This document shows, piece by piece, positions 1 through 11,599 of a stretch of 64,000 nucleotides of DNA (within the stretch, counting starts at the first letter, position 1; the number at the start of each line of letters is the position of its first letter). The position numbers and the translations under genes were made by a program. Location of the stretch: NCBI RefSeq assembly GCF_032062135.1, contig NC_092859.1, forward strand, positions 48,179,962-48,243,961, written 5' to 3'. The DNA comes from Pyxicephalus adspersus. Lineage: Eukaryota; Chordata; Amphibia; Anura; Pyxicephalidae. The notes beneath the pieces are model-generated. The model had not been told where the DNA came from. It worked only from the letters and a program-made list of their open reading frames with translations, and ran no database searches.

Positions 1-1331
1 TCTGTGCCTTCTTGTGGATCTTCATCCTCAAAGAGATTGCACTAATGACCTGTGTCTTCTCCTAACATCACACCTGACAATTCCTACTTTTCTTCCTCCT
101 CATCCTCCTAATGTAGCCAAACTCTCTTTACTCCCTACTGGGGTAAACACTCTCTATAAGAAAAAAGGTGCATCAGATAGTTTCTGCTTTCCTTACTCAC
201 AGAGACGATCTAGCATATATAATGTTAAATACCAGTGGGTGGGCACAAAACAGATTGTTTTGTGGAATGAGAGACCATTCTGTCTCTGCAATTAAACTTG
301 AATAGGTGCATCACAGCCACAATATTGGTCCTGTTGCCAGCAATCGCATTGCCAATTTGGAGCTACTAGGAGGAGAGCCAGTGCACAGTTTGGTTTTGTT
401 TTGTTTTGCATGGTGATAAGCAACTTCCTGTGATGAGAAGACTCTCATCCTTTGCTTTATGACTATGGAGGTGGAGGAGTTTGGCCCTTATGGGTAGCCT
501 CCACCACAACTAGAGTTAGAAGGAAGTAGGCTAACTCCAAAAAGAGTTAATATGATTAATGCTACTACAAAAACAAAAAATTCATCTTGATGCAACTTAT
601 AATTTCCGTTAAAGCCAAAGTAAACTAGGGAAAAAAACCTCACCTTTACCATTGCTGATCCATCAATCCCTCTGAAGGTTTCCTGGATTGGTCCTATGTC
701 ATTCTGGTATCCTCCTTTGTCCCGGCAAGGAGGATGTGCTGCCTACTTCTTTCCCCTTCTTTAAATGTCATGCGATCTCACACTGTGCAGGAGGAGGAGG
801 AGGTGTGCTAGTTAACTGACTTTTCTGAAGCAGCCAATTTTGCTTACAAGTTTAGAGACACAATGCAAGTAAAAAAAAAAAGAATAAATAAAGTAAAAAT
901 AAAATAAAACAAAATATAAATCAACTGACAATGCAGCTCTGTCCTGCTATCCAATTACCCAAACATATTGGAACCTCAACTGGCTTCCAAACAAATCAGC
1001 TATCAAGTTTATATGTACTGTAGTCTTTTTAGGACAAGGAATAATTTAAGGGAATCAAAGTGTTTTTCATAACATTGCTTTGTAAAGATTTCTAGAGTAC
1101 AGAATCCGCTTACATCTTTTTTTTCATGTTGAGAAATCAGTATTATTCATCTTGCGGATTAGCTTGAAGTTTTTGTCTAGAATCCAGGTGAAATAAGTTT
1201 TCATCCTATTTTTCATTTTCAAGAAATCTGTAATACTAATCCAGCCATACTGGAGATGATGTTGGGGGTTCACAAATACTACTGGCTGAACTATATTAAT
1301 CCACAGTAGCCATAATGAATTGCCTGATCTT
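1..1331. other. Intergenic, nothing recognised
   Basis: AT-rich sequence with short A-rich runs (near 870-915). No gene, RNA or bounded repeat could be supported. The short open frames are unconserved-looking and low in complexity. Confidence 0.5.
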
Positions 1332-1607
1332 TTAACTCAGGTCAGATGTCCTGGGAGGGCCAGTAATAGGGGTTTTGCTATGTGACAGCCCCCCACAATA
1401 AAAAGGGGGTTTTACATCACATACCACATAAGAATAAAGGCATCTCCCAAGCATGTAATTTGAACGGATACCTTTTTTTCCTATGTATTCCTTGAACGTA
1501 CCCCCATGGCAATGTTGACACCTTGTCCACTTTTGTGACAATAGCTTGTCTATGTGCCTTACAATGGTTTTGATAGGATTCCATGTATCTGACCCCCCTC
1601 CCCCCAT
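1332..1607 (-). pseudogene. Possible GIY-YIG-type retroelement ORF remnant
   Basis: A 91-codon minus-strand frame contains a Cys-x2-Cys pair (CQHC), then a GKKGIRSNYM stretch, a region reading YSYVVCDVKPPFYCGG, and a stop soon after. This order resembles the zinc-binding segment and start of the GIY-YIG nuclease region seen in degraded Penelope-like and related retroelement ORFs, in which a C..C pair precedes a hydrophobic strand, a further Cys and a Y-x-G motif. The nuclease core after that motif is missing, so at best this is a short dead fragment. It directly adjoins the inverted-repeat element that begins at 1634. The match is from motif memory only and could be coincidental. Confidence 0.3.
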
Positions 1608-1633
1608 ACTTAAAACAAACCTGAGGTATATAA

Positions 1634-3135
1634 TAAAAAACTAAACTTTATTTGCGTCTTATAACCAAAAATCTAAACAGAGACCACCTATGCTAGTCCT
1701 GGCTCAACATAGGCGTACTATTCTACCATCAAAGATCAGTTACAATGAGTTTCAACAATAATAATGTAGAATCATGGCTGGATTTCCCTGCCCGATGCGT
1801 TTCACCCCGCAGGGCTTCTTCAGGGGATCAGGAGATCGTAATAGGATTGCTGAAACTTTGAACTCTGAGAGGAGGCAAAATGTGGTCCCTGTTGTTCCTC
1901 AAATACGCGGGAAGAAGTAAAACCAAGTGTTCTTATGAACTGGTACTGCCTTTATGTTTTGATGGTGTGGTTTATGCAGGATTATTAATAGGGAATAGGA
2001 GAGATGTTCTTTTTTGAGTGGGGGGTTAATTATTGAGAAATAGCGGTGGATCGCTGGCAGCCATATTGTACTAGTGCACAGTGTGTTTTTCACTGCTTTA
2101 ACCACCTGGGCGTTACACTGATGTCTAGATTTCTGTACCAAAAGCGTTACACTGTTTTTCATGAAATTTTTTTCTTTACATTTTGGACCTGTAAGTTACA
2201 GAAATATGTCCGAACAAGGGTCTAGTAGATATCATGAGTATAAAAAAAAGTTTGAAACACACAATCATGTAAAAAAAAATTGTACTTTTAATAAAATCCT
2301 ATCCTATTTTTTTTTGCATAGAAATTTTTGTTTATATTGTGGGCTTGTAATTCTTAGGATTAACTCGCGGGTATGATTATTATATTTATTTATTATATTA
2401 AAATCATAAATTATAATATAATACATAAATATAAATAATAATTTAAAACAATAATGAAATAATAGACAACAATGTAATCTAAAAATAAAATTAATAATGT
2501 ACTTTTATTTTTATTTCATATTGTGTGGTGTTTTTGTACTGTAAAAACCATTTAAAAGCAGATTACATTGTAATCCGCTTTTAAATTTCCCTCCCTGACA
2601 CACCCCCATACATCACCAATCACATCACCCGAAAGATGACTCATCCTCCGAGTGATGTTAGGGGGGGATTTCCCTGCCCAGCTCACACAGACACAGACAG
2701 AGACGCTGGAGGCTGCTGCTGCTGGCATCTCCGGAGAGATGCACAGCACAATGCAGGATTTCTGCATTGTGCTTCACATCTCACTGCAGATGCCAGAAGC
2801 AATATCAAATCTTTTATTGCTGCAAGAGGAGCTGCGGACACTGGGTAAGTATTTCCTTTCAGTTGTAATCCGATTGTCATACAATGTATGACAATCGGAT
2901 TGCAATATAACATTTGTGTAAAACCACCGGGCTTAACGGCCAGGTGGTTAAAGTTTGCCATTGAATAACATACAACAAAAAGTGGACCCTTTGTGGAGGG
3001 ATGCCGTTGATCCACTGCTATTCTCTAACATCTCACCATCTCAAATTAATTACACGTATGTTAAGCCAGGACTAGCATGGGTGGTCTCTGTTTAGATTTT
3101 AGGTTATAGGATGCAATTAAATTTTAGTTTTTTTA
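1634..3135. mobile_element. Inverted-repeat DNA element with about 80-bp arms, carrying a nested insert
   Basis: The left arm (1634-1715) and right arm (3053-3135) are near-perfect reverse complements over about 75 bp. Both include AAACAGAGACCACC and GCTAGTCCTGGCT. Between them lie the GATGCGTTTCACCCCGCAGG / CTTCTTCAGGGGATC segment (1794-1831) and a separate TTAA-flanked insert (2102-2947). Without the insert the element is about 650 bp. No transposase frame is present, so it is a non-autonomous element; I do not assign a superfamily. Confidence 0.75.
2102..2947. mobile_element. TTAA-flanked terminal-inverted-repeat element (piggyBac-type, non-autonomous)
   Basis: The ends are CCACCTGGGCGTTA on the left and the complementary TAACGGCCAGGTGG on the right. 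A TTAA lies immediately outside each end (2098-2101 and 2948-2951), which is the target-site signature of piggyBac-type transposition. The 846-bp interior has no transposase. It contains a T-rich left third, an AT-rich block at 2380-2520 and a GC-richer right part with a CTGCTGCTGCTGG run. A shorter relative lies at 30291-30563. Removing the insert and one TTAA restores a continuous flank within the 1634-3135 element. Confidence 0.8.
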
Positions 3136-3480
3136 TAAACCACTTGGCCGTACAAAAGCCAGTCTTTTTTCTTCTCCTCTCTTCTGGATTCTGACTTTCT
3201 TGAATATTCACAGGCTGGGTCTCTGAGAGATAATTCTCTGCAAATTTCTGGGTTACTCTATTTGGTGCTATACCTGATGTTTTTTTCAAACCTGAGGACA
3301 TTAACTCATTCCTGGTCCAGTTTAATAAAATGTTTTTTGGTGCAGAAAACTGTATGACTGTCCCTTTGAGCTATTTTTACTTAAATGCTGTCAAATATTT
3401 CTGAACAACCAACTATTACACTATATTTGAAAAAGAAAGAAAAAAAATGCATGCGTATAAAGAAGTAAGCATAAAACAAA
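3136..3480. other. Intergenic, nothing recognised
   Basis: AT-rich sequence between two repeats with no supportable gene or repeat boundary. Confidence 0.5.
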
Positions 3481-3482
3481 AC

Positions 3483-3830
3483 AGCTTTGACGCTGGTCCT
3501 TCCCACGATCTGGACCCTGGAATACCTTTTCATCCTTGTCACCTTCTCTCTTATCTTCTCTCTTCTTCTTGTCTTCTTGCTACGTCACCCAATCTCGCAT
3601 TGCGCACGTAGTCACTGTGAAAGTGAAAAAATTAGCCGATTTCAATGTGCATGCATGATATTGACATCCCTTTCCTTGGTAGAAAAACGTCCCTTTTGTG
3701 CATGCCTGAGATTTGGGCCAGAGCCTTCTGGGATGCATGATGTACGTATCCCAGGAGGCATTTAAAAAAAGGGTGTTGCACTTTTTTTTTTTTTTTTTTT
3801 GGAGAGCAGAAAATGAGCAAATTTTATAAA
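3483..3830 (-). repeat. Dispersed ~350-bp repeat, copy 1 (minus)
   Basis: Read on the minus strand this resembles the copies at 11.1, 17.1, 22.9 and 26.3 kb. It contains GCCTCCTGGGATACG, CAGAAGGCTCTG, a GTGCGCAATGCGAGATTGGG-like segment and GTGACGTAGCAAGAAG. A 19-base T run lies at 3782-3800. There is no coding potential. It is a middle-repetitive family of unassigned class. Confidence 0.55.
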
Positions 3831-3840
3831 ATATACTTAC

Positions 3841-5490
3841 ACTTACTGAAACTGTCTGCATAGGCACTAGCAATCATGTATGCTGCATGAAATTCCAGCA
3901 CAATTAACAATTAACAATTTTTCTCTGTTCTCATATGTGTCAACCTTTCTCTTGACCCAGACACACACATAGCTAGAAATAGTATCTAGATCAAAATAAC
4001 ATAAAATAGGTGTTTATAAAGCAAAGATATATTTTAAGTAATTTTGCTTTTAATTCATTCCATATTGTAAAGTTTATTGGCAACATAATTAGGTAACAAA
4101 AGTAGCAGCTAGAAACGTATTGCAGGTGCAAGGAAATGGTGATTAAAGTTTTATGGTGGTAAAGTTTTTTTCTCATTTTTTACGGACAATGTCAATAGTA
4201 GACCCATACGTAATAATAGATTGTTTCACAGAACTGCCTTGTTTTCATCTTAAAAATGTAATACAATATCAAAAGTGCATTCCAAAACTACCCCCACTGC
4301 ATTTCTGCAAACCCCTCCCATCCCTGTGTCCGATAACATGAAAAACAATACAACATTGTTTGAATAGGCAACCAATAAAAACATACGAGACACATTTTAT
4401 AAAAATGTGATTGCTTCTAGACAGCATAAAATGAAATAAATGCCACCAAAAATGTACCTAGAAACTTTACCCCAACTCCCTTTTTTTTAAAAATTACAGA
4501 AAAAACAACTGGTTGTCCAGGACTACTATTAATATACAGTAGATTTTAAGCTCCTCTGCCTTCTGTATCCTTTTTATTATCCTACTTGACTGTAAATTTC
4601 CACCTTTTATATTCTCACACTAAAATCCTAATAAATAAGCACATAGTTGTATCTATAAGCCATCGCCTTTGTAATATTGTTTTTCAAGTGCTCTATGAGT
4701 GGGTAGAATTAATGCAGAATAGAAATGAGAAATCAAATTATTATAGTTCATTACTATCAACACAGTGCTCTTAGCACTCTAGCATGTGGAATGCTTTAAT
4801 TTTCCTAACCCCTCAGGAAAAAATCCCATGCTCTTTTCCTTCCTGAATTTTTCTCTTATAAAGACATAACTGGCTTTTAAGGATTATGTTTTCCAATAAA
4901 CTAAACCCTACATATGTTTAATTAGCAGCCACAGAAATATATATACATATAAAAACCAACAAAGTATCCCATTCCACTGCCCAGCAGACCTACCCCAAAT
5001 AGCTGCTTAAACCCATATATGTAGACAACTGCAAAATACTGGTATTTGGTACAAGTAGTTAAACCATCTGCATACATTGGTGTCAATCACCGCATTTTAG
5101 TGGAGCCAGAATGAAATGTTTAGCTGCTCAGGTCCAACTATCAGCATGTTGGTTGGGCCCCTGGAGACTTGTCCTAAGCTTCTTCCTATGTTGCCTTGTG
5201 AGTGACCTAGCCCTGTGTTGCATGGTTTTATGTGGTGAAGAATGCGAATAAGGGCATATGTTTCATGATTAGGTGATCCACAGTACATTCTGTTATTAAC
5301 AGTTTCCTTTCCCCCTAACTTCAATGATGTCTGGTAAAGTAAGAAGGTGACCTAGAAAGGTTATAGGTGGAAAAGAGACCAAGCATGAAGGTCTAATAAC
5401 GTTTTTAACATTCTCAATTTAAGAGTAAGGGAAATAACATTACCAATGGCTTCTGGGATAAACAGCAGACTGTAACACAAAAAAAAAAAA
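3841..5490. other. Intergenic, nothing recognised
   Basis: AT-rich, no gene or bounded mobile element supported. Confidence 0.5.
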
Positions 5491-5509
5491 CTTGATAAAA
5501 AAAACTGCC

Positions 5510-7313
5510 AATTCGATCAACAAAGCAACAGTATATTCCACACCAGCTTTCCTATTTTTAAAATATGCTGAGAAGGCGTTTGATTTGGTGGGCTGGGCGT
5601 TCGTGGACCAAAACCTGCTGCATATAGGCTTATAGGCTTCTGGATATATGCTGTGTACTCACCCAATAATGGTTTTCTGTCAGAGCCCCTCCCCATTCAT
5701 AATGGCACCCGTAAAGATTGCCCTCTGCAAAAAAGGAAGACTAACAGCTTCTCCTGGTTTCACCTGATCTAGGTGGTCAAAATGAATATTCTGCCTCACT
5801 CTCTTTGCCTGTTCCAGACTTTTTACATCTGGAACCCCAAGACCCTCTTTTATAATAATAATAATTTGAAAAATAAATACAAGTATCTTTCAATTTATCG
5901 GGGGGAATAAATCACTGAGAATTAATAGTTGGGTAATGCTCTAGGTCATAGGGGGGCCTGAAAGTACTGGACTTCTAAATGTATTAGGCAGCCTCTCCCC
6001 TGGTCAGAGTGGTGGATTGGGTCCGGCATTTTGCAGCACAACAACAGGTCAGATTGGAACGATTGGCTAGCACAAAATCACTGCAACTAGTGCCCTAGTT
6101 AGCCCCTGACCAGTCACCACCCTACAGAATTGCCCCACGTATTATGTATAGGTATTCCTCCATCCGAATATTTCATCTTCTCCATCTCCACTTTATCCAA
6201 TATTAGGATACCCCTCATTTGTGCCACGGAGGGAAGATCCTGCCTTTCTACACCTAAGTCATAAGGAGGTGTTTAGAGCCTCTCACAATCTGGCCAGTGA
6301 ACAGTGGCTCCAAATTAAAGTTCTGGCCCTTCCGGGAACCCAGGGACCATTGGGATTTTAGAGAGAGAGAGACAGCTGTCCCATTTCTTGCAGCTTACCT
6401 CTTTCAAATTAATTTATGTGTGGATGGGTGCAGACAGACATGTTCTCTCGGCCATGTATTCCTATCTTAGTGAACCCCTCCTTCCTCTCTCTCACGCTGG
6501 GAAGCAGAGCTGAGTATCTCCTTGGAGGCACCCCAGAAACAGAGGATTATCTGGCTGGCCCATCACTCCTCTATCAGCAGCACATACCAAGATCTTAACT
6601 TTAAAATCCTGACTAGGTGGTATCACAGGCCTGCTTGTCTCCATCAAATGTACCTGTATCTGACCACTGGTATAGGTGTGGGAAAGAGGAGGGATTCATG
6701 TTACATATCTTTTGATCATGCTCAGTCCTGGGACTTTACTGGACTAAGGGGAGGTACAGTAGATTGCACAAAAGTTCACAGATTACACACTCTTCCTACT
6801 TCCTTCTTCCTATTTAAACATATATCCCTATCCCTTAGATTCCACAGGACCTTGGTAGTGAAACATCTGAGCACAGCAAGAGTCTGTATCCCAATACACT
6901 GAAGGTCCACTAATGTGCCTCTGTTGCTCAATGGTTTTGAAATATGTATTAAATCATGCTCATGGAAGATCTCACTGCCATAAGTCAGAAACATTTAAAG
7001 CCACCTGGTTTTATTGGAAAATATTCATGGACACTCCTGACTTTAAGAGCTATCCGACCACTTAGCTAAGCCATATTCCTTTACAGGTAAACTGGAACAC
7101 ATGTGGTGGTTTTCCTTGATCAGATACTTGCCTTGACCATATGTATAGTACTATGCACAGTGCCTTGCTTGTTGCACTGTACATTATAGTTATAATTTTT
7201 ATTCAATAACTGTTATATATTGAGTATTGCGCTATATTATCTTGAACATTGTCTTTATGTTTGAATGTTTGTCTCTTATCAACAGCATTGTTTAAATAAA
7301 GAATGTAATAAAA
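5510..7313 (+). pseudogene. Degraded L1-type LINE, ORF2 reverse-transcriptase region to 3' end
   Basis: The plus strand at 5551-5630 reads YAEKAFDLVGWAFVDQNLL, matching the L1 reverse-transcriptase block normally written DAEKAFDRVEW. Around 5775-5830 it reads VKMNILPHSLCLFQTF, matching the later conserved KMNILPR.LYLFQ block. Between them, near 5685-5720, SEPLPIHNGTR corresponds to the .NGTRQG block. The frame is broken by many stops and shifts, and several blocks (including the YxDD catalytic region) are not recognisable. The 3' end near 7290-7313 has AATAAAGAATGTAATAAAAAAA, a plausible LINE tail. It is a 5'-truncated dead copy. Remaining open frames inside (for example 6522-6902) are by-products. 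Confidence 0.7.
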
Positions 7314-8229
7314 AAATGCCAACATTGTATAAATACAGACTAAACAATGCAATACACAATAACACCTGCCTGGAGGTTTGACACTTACAATGAGCATATT
7401 GCCTTCCTACAAATCTACTATTCCTAGTTAAGAATTTTGAAATGTAACCGCTTTCTATATGCTTAACAAATTTTGATTGTCTATATAGGGTTGGAAGGGA
7501 AGAACAGTCGAACATGGAACAAAAGGAGAAGAGAAGGAACAGAAAAGAAGACAGAGCTGACAAAATAACAGGAGTTAACAATCCAAAAACATCTTCCACA
7601 TCAGCAATGTAGGTCAATGGGATTTGGCATCTGGGGCAATAATAGGTTTGTTCCTGCCATTGTACGCTGACTGGATTTACTGAGTAAAATTACTTTATGT
7701 TTATTGACAGGTGTAGTGTATAGGACCTAGGATCATACACCATACCTGTCAATGACAGGTACAGCATATGGCTCGATGACTCCAGCTAGTGTACAATGAC
7801 TGGTTGTCTGGTGGACCTTTGCCCATTAAGACCAGGTTCACCATCAATAATGCCTACATTTTCAGGCCCTAATAAGGGTGAAATATTTGAACCTTCTGGT
7901 AGAGGTCTAAAAAATGTATAGGGTTTTGATTCTCTCCAGGGAAAGATCTGGCAACATTCTTGAAAAGCCAGGACAATCTTAAAGGCTTTAAAGCATTGCA
8001 AAATATCTTCAAGCCCAAATGAGGTGCAAACCCAAACTCTATGGTTGCAAAGGGATACTCTCCGGTATTAGCATAAACAGGCCACAGCAGCCATTTCTGT
8101 CTCAATGCTCAAAAGGGCCACCCATGTCTGTTCTAACCTACTTCAACACCACGTTGACGGATTTTTTATTAACAAGGATTGAACACATGTTTTTCTTTCA
8201 CTGACATTCCAGCACAATGCACAACTGCA
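7314..8229. other. Intergenic, possible continuation of an antisense retroelement remnant
   Basis: Two overlapping minus-strand frames (7786-8001 and 7869-8105) of 70-80 codons lie downstream of the gag-like remnant and could be later parts of the same element. No catalytic motif (DTG protease or YxDD) is visible, so this stretch is left unassigned. Confidence 0.3.
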
Positions 8230-8640
8230 AACAAGGACTGACTGATTTTTTCAGGTAAGGGCAATTCACAACATGCAACACATCCTGACAACAGTAGCAA
8301 ACAATCTTTTTTTCTGCCCAAGGCAGAGCAGGCCCTGTTTTTGTGGTCTCACTGCCACAATACCTTTACCTTACACTGTCATTCTTTCCACCCGCATTCC
8401 CTGGAACAGTCTTACCAGTTGCCAAAGGAAACCACAGCTTGGGGTGGCCAGTGAAGGTTTTATTCTGAAGGTAAAATGTTAAGTCCTTGGCTGTACAGTA
8501 CCTTTTATCGAGGTTGACAAACTTGTCCATTGTGCTTGGGTCCCTATGACTCACCCACTGTAGTATATTAGGGAGGGACCCAAAAAAGTGAACCATTATT
8601 ACTCTTTACAAACCAGTCTCTGGTTGCAGCTATTTTTACA
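8230..8640 (-). pseudogene. LTR-retroelement gag remnant with zinc-knuckle trace
   Basis: On the minus strand a frame from 8596 to 8366 reads WVSHRDPSTMDKFVNL followed by KRYCTAKDL. This resembles the C-terminal part of SCAN-like gag domains (W..hrDP.t...f..L..RYc.A.dL). After one in-frame stop the same frame continues to CYCCQDVLHVVNCPYLKK at about 8258-8311. That is a near-complete CCHC zinc knuckle, with C-x2-C-x4-H intact and the last Cys one residue too close. The order gag domain then zinc knuckle is that of Gypsy/retrovirus-like gag proteins. The copy is broken by stops and has no recognised protease, polymerase or LTR nearby. Family assignment is inferred from motif order. Confidence 0.5.
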
Positions 8641-8849
8641 CCAGTATCAAATTGTAGAAGATCTGCTGAGATAGTATATCCCCTGAACAGTAAGAATAAC
8701 CCCCAAACAAGCTAGTGTCTCCTGTTTTAGTCTCTGATCTTTGTCAAGAAGGGGCACATCAGTCCCGTCCAATGTTCCTTTTGCAAGCCTCCTGTTTCAG
8801 CAGTCATTTCAAAGTTAGTGAAAAGACCTTCACATCATTATCTAGCAAT

Positions 8850-9510
8850 TAGTGTTGGTGTTCGAATTCGGGTTGTCCTTATATTCGACCCGAAAATGGC
8901 TGTTAGAATTTGGGCAGCTAATTAATGATTGCAGCTGTCTGCAATCATTGGGGAGAGTGGCCGATCCCTGGGGCACTACAGGTTAATTAACCTGTAATGC
9001 CCCAGGGATTATAGTGGATCGTTGTTCATCTGCAGTTCAGTTCCCACGGTCACATTACCGTGGGAACTTTGTGGTCACAGCTGTGACTGCAGGCGATCCC
9101 CCGGGCAGTAGAGGTTGAATGGGGACAAGTTTCAGGGCACTGTGTTCTTGGATAGAGAAACTCTATCCAAGAACACATACTACTAGTACAGTGCAGCAAC
9201 AGCAATCAGGATTGCTGCAGCAACAGCAATCAGGATCGCTGATCTGTTTCTCCATCCAGGAACATAGGACTCCCTGTGTTCATGGATAGGGAAACTCTAT
9301 CCAAGAACACATACAACTAGTAAAGGGCTGCAAGAGCTGCAAGAGCAATCTGATTGCTCTTGCAGCCCTTAATAGTCCCTAAAAATAACCCAAATTCTCC
9401 CACCATTGACTTCAGTGGTGTTTGAATTCGGCATTCGATCACCCAAACAATATCTCACTATTTGATTGAATAGCTGTCGAATCAAATAGTGAAATGTTCG
9501 ACCAACACTA
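8850..9510. mobile_element. Composite foldback/hAT-like non-autonomous element
   Basis: The terminal inverted repeats begin TAGTGTTGG and end CCAACACTA. The left terminus continues TGTTCGAATTCGGG and the right arm carries a related GTTCGAC / TTTGATTCGAC pattern. The flanking 8-mers CTAGCAAT and GTGGCAAT match at 6 of 8 positions, suggesting an aged hAT-type 8-bp duplication. The interior holds at least five separate perfect or near-perfect palindromes: 8964-9009 (centre TTAATTAA), 9040-9067, 9141-9177, 9275-9311 and 9336-9366. No coding frame. Confidence 0.7.
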
Positions 9511-9959
9511 GTGGCAATCTTTTTTATCCAGCACCTGGATTTAGGGGGGTTAGCAACTGTATGTGCATGTATTTTTTTTTTTTATTTTTACTGTTGTAAC
9601 TGCAGTAGGATGACAGCCCTCTGCTTGTTGTTGGTGCCACATTAGTTTGCCACGGTTCTGAATTGGCCTTCTACTGAAAAGCATTTGCCAACAGAAGCTA
9701 TTTAAAAAATTGATACTAGACTATGGTTTAGTGCATTCCAAGACCTCTTGTACAAGTCCTCCACCATATGTAATGTGATAAGAACAGTGGGATTTTTTTG
9801 ACTCTCTAAAATTAATTTGATAAAATCAAACAAATCCTGCATACAGACTGTCTTAGCTTGGTCCTGTTTCCTCAGACTTTTTTTTTATCTCCTAAGACTT
9901 TTACTAACCTTTTCCAAAACTCCACAGACAGAGGGGCCTGGAGCAGGGGAACGGAGTGA
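9511..9959. other. Intergenic, nothing recognised
   Basis: AT-rich with a T run near 9571-9583. No gene or repeat boundary supported. Confidence 0.5.
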
Positions 9960-10660
9960 GGGCTAGTGGAAGGCCTGCATGACTGGGAGGGGTAGGGAGC
10001 AGGCAGTGCAAGGGTTAAGGTGCTGAAGATTGGAAGGGAGGTCAATAAGGGAGAGAAGGGGATGATGTAGGTGATAGGAGGGGTGTGAGGTGTGAAAAGG
10101 GGGGGGGGGACAGAAGGGGTGGATCATTTTACAGAGGAACGGAGAGAGGGGAGAAAGTTTCCTGCCGTCCTCCCTGGTAAAGGTATTTGTTGGGGGGAGG
10201 GTTTAGGCAGTGAGGTCCTGGAGGGTGGTGTTTGGCTTTATAGTTTCAGTGGGGGTAAGAGACCCATCTATGGTATGGTAGTCTCTGGAGTTGTTGTGGT
10301 TATTGGGAAGGTTCTATAATTTGATTGGTTAAGGGCTGTGGGTGCTGAAGGTATCGTTTCCGAGATGGTGGTTTACGGCTGGGAGCAAACATATCACGGC
10401 AGTGCAGACCCAATAGTTTTGGAGAAGGTAGTGGGGGCCTTCGAGGACCAGTAACCTAAGGGGTTAATTATTAAGTTGGGTTTTGGTTAATTAGGATTAA
10501 TCATTTCAGAGGTTATTTGATATGTTAATTATTGTTGGTTATTTATTGTTATTTATGACTATTTATGAATATTTATGTTTATATAAGTTTGATTAATAAA
10601 AGGGGCCTGTAAGGCCATTTAACCAAGTTAATGTGTGGTGTGCTTTGAGGTATGGGGAGG
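9960..10660 (+). repeat. Purine-rich block ending like a retroelement terminus
   Basis: Positions 9935-10300 are strongly G/A-rich, with long GGGG and GAGGGG runs. The 3' part (10460-10625) is a TTAATTA/ATTTAT-rich stretch ending TTAATAAAAGGGGCCTG and then GGCCATTTAACCAA. A similar terminus occurs at 12049-12087 (TTAATAAAAGGGGCTGC, then GGCCATATTTTTCCAAC). The shared AATAAA-GGGGC-GGCCAT order suggests ends of the same retroelement family (LTR/DIRS-like), but no protein remnant was recognised. Confidence 0.35.
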
Positions 10661-11059
10661 TTGGGACGGGGGTAGGTACTGGATGCGGTGGCTCTACTAT
10701 GTCACAGTCATGACACTAGGAGCTTTTGCGGAGTGCTTATCAAATAAAACTCAACTCGTCTGTGGTGACTCAACTAACTATAACTTTAGAATGGACTTGA
10801 GATCAGGCACCCATAAATCATAGGAATCTTGAGAGATATAAAATTCCTCAGGGACTTTCCCAGATGTCCTTTCATGTATAATAGAATATTTGGGGAAAAT
10901 AGCACACAAATGTGTGACATGGGTATTAAATACAAATACACTGTAATATGCCTTCTATTAATAAAAGTTGTATGGCTTTTTTTAAAAGGAGCTCTTATCC
11001 ATCTTATCTCTGTTAAAAAGATATTGGCACTATATACAAGATGAAACCAGACCTATTTC

Positions 11060-11480
11060 CAGAATTTTAGACAACCCTTTTATGTAAAGTAAAGTCAGCT
11101 TTTTTTTTTGGTGGGGGGGAGTTATAACCCTAAACCTTAAAAAAAGGTAGTAAAGCCCCTCCCTTTCTGTCTATATCACCATGACGATAAAGACAAAATA
11201 GGAACGCAGAGCCTCCTGGGATATAGAAGTCAAGTATCACAGGCGCCTTCCGGCTACTCCTTCTGCACATGAGGAGCTTTTTCTATTAAGGGAGAAAAAA
11301 TGCCAGTCTCTTGCATGTGCAGTGCTACATTACCTGATCTCATGCACAGTGAGAGATTGGGTGACATAGGCAGAAGGTAGAAGAAGAAAAAAGAAGATGA
11401 CGCAGAATCTGATCAAGGAAACCCCTGAAGGGATGGACAGAACTACTAAACTAAAGGTGAGTCCATTTTTTAAAACTTGT
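11060..11480 (+). repeat. Dispersed ~350-bp repeat, copy 2
   Basis: Begins near TTTTATGTAAAGTAAAG and a T run. It continues with GCAGAGCCTCCTGGGATA, a CTTCTGCACATGAGGAG segment, CATGTGCAGTGCTA and GAGATTGGGTGACATAGG, and ends in an AGAAGAAGAAAAAAGAAGATG purine tract. Closest in layout to the copy at 22885-23260. Confidence 0.6.
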
Positions 11481-11599
11481 TGTGACTTCTTGTTACAAAC
11501 TGAACAAGCAGTGCGTCAGGTGATAATGGCAGTAACTGACCTGATATCACTAATGGGTGAAATCAAGTTTATTTTAAGAATGGTGCCAATATGAACAAA

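Noticed and set aside
6522..6902. A 126-codon plus-strand frame
   Set aside because: It lies inside the degraded L1 copy and is not a retained LINE domain in that frame.
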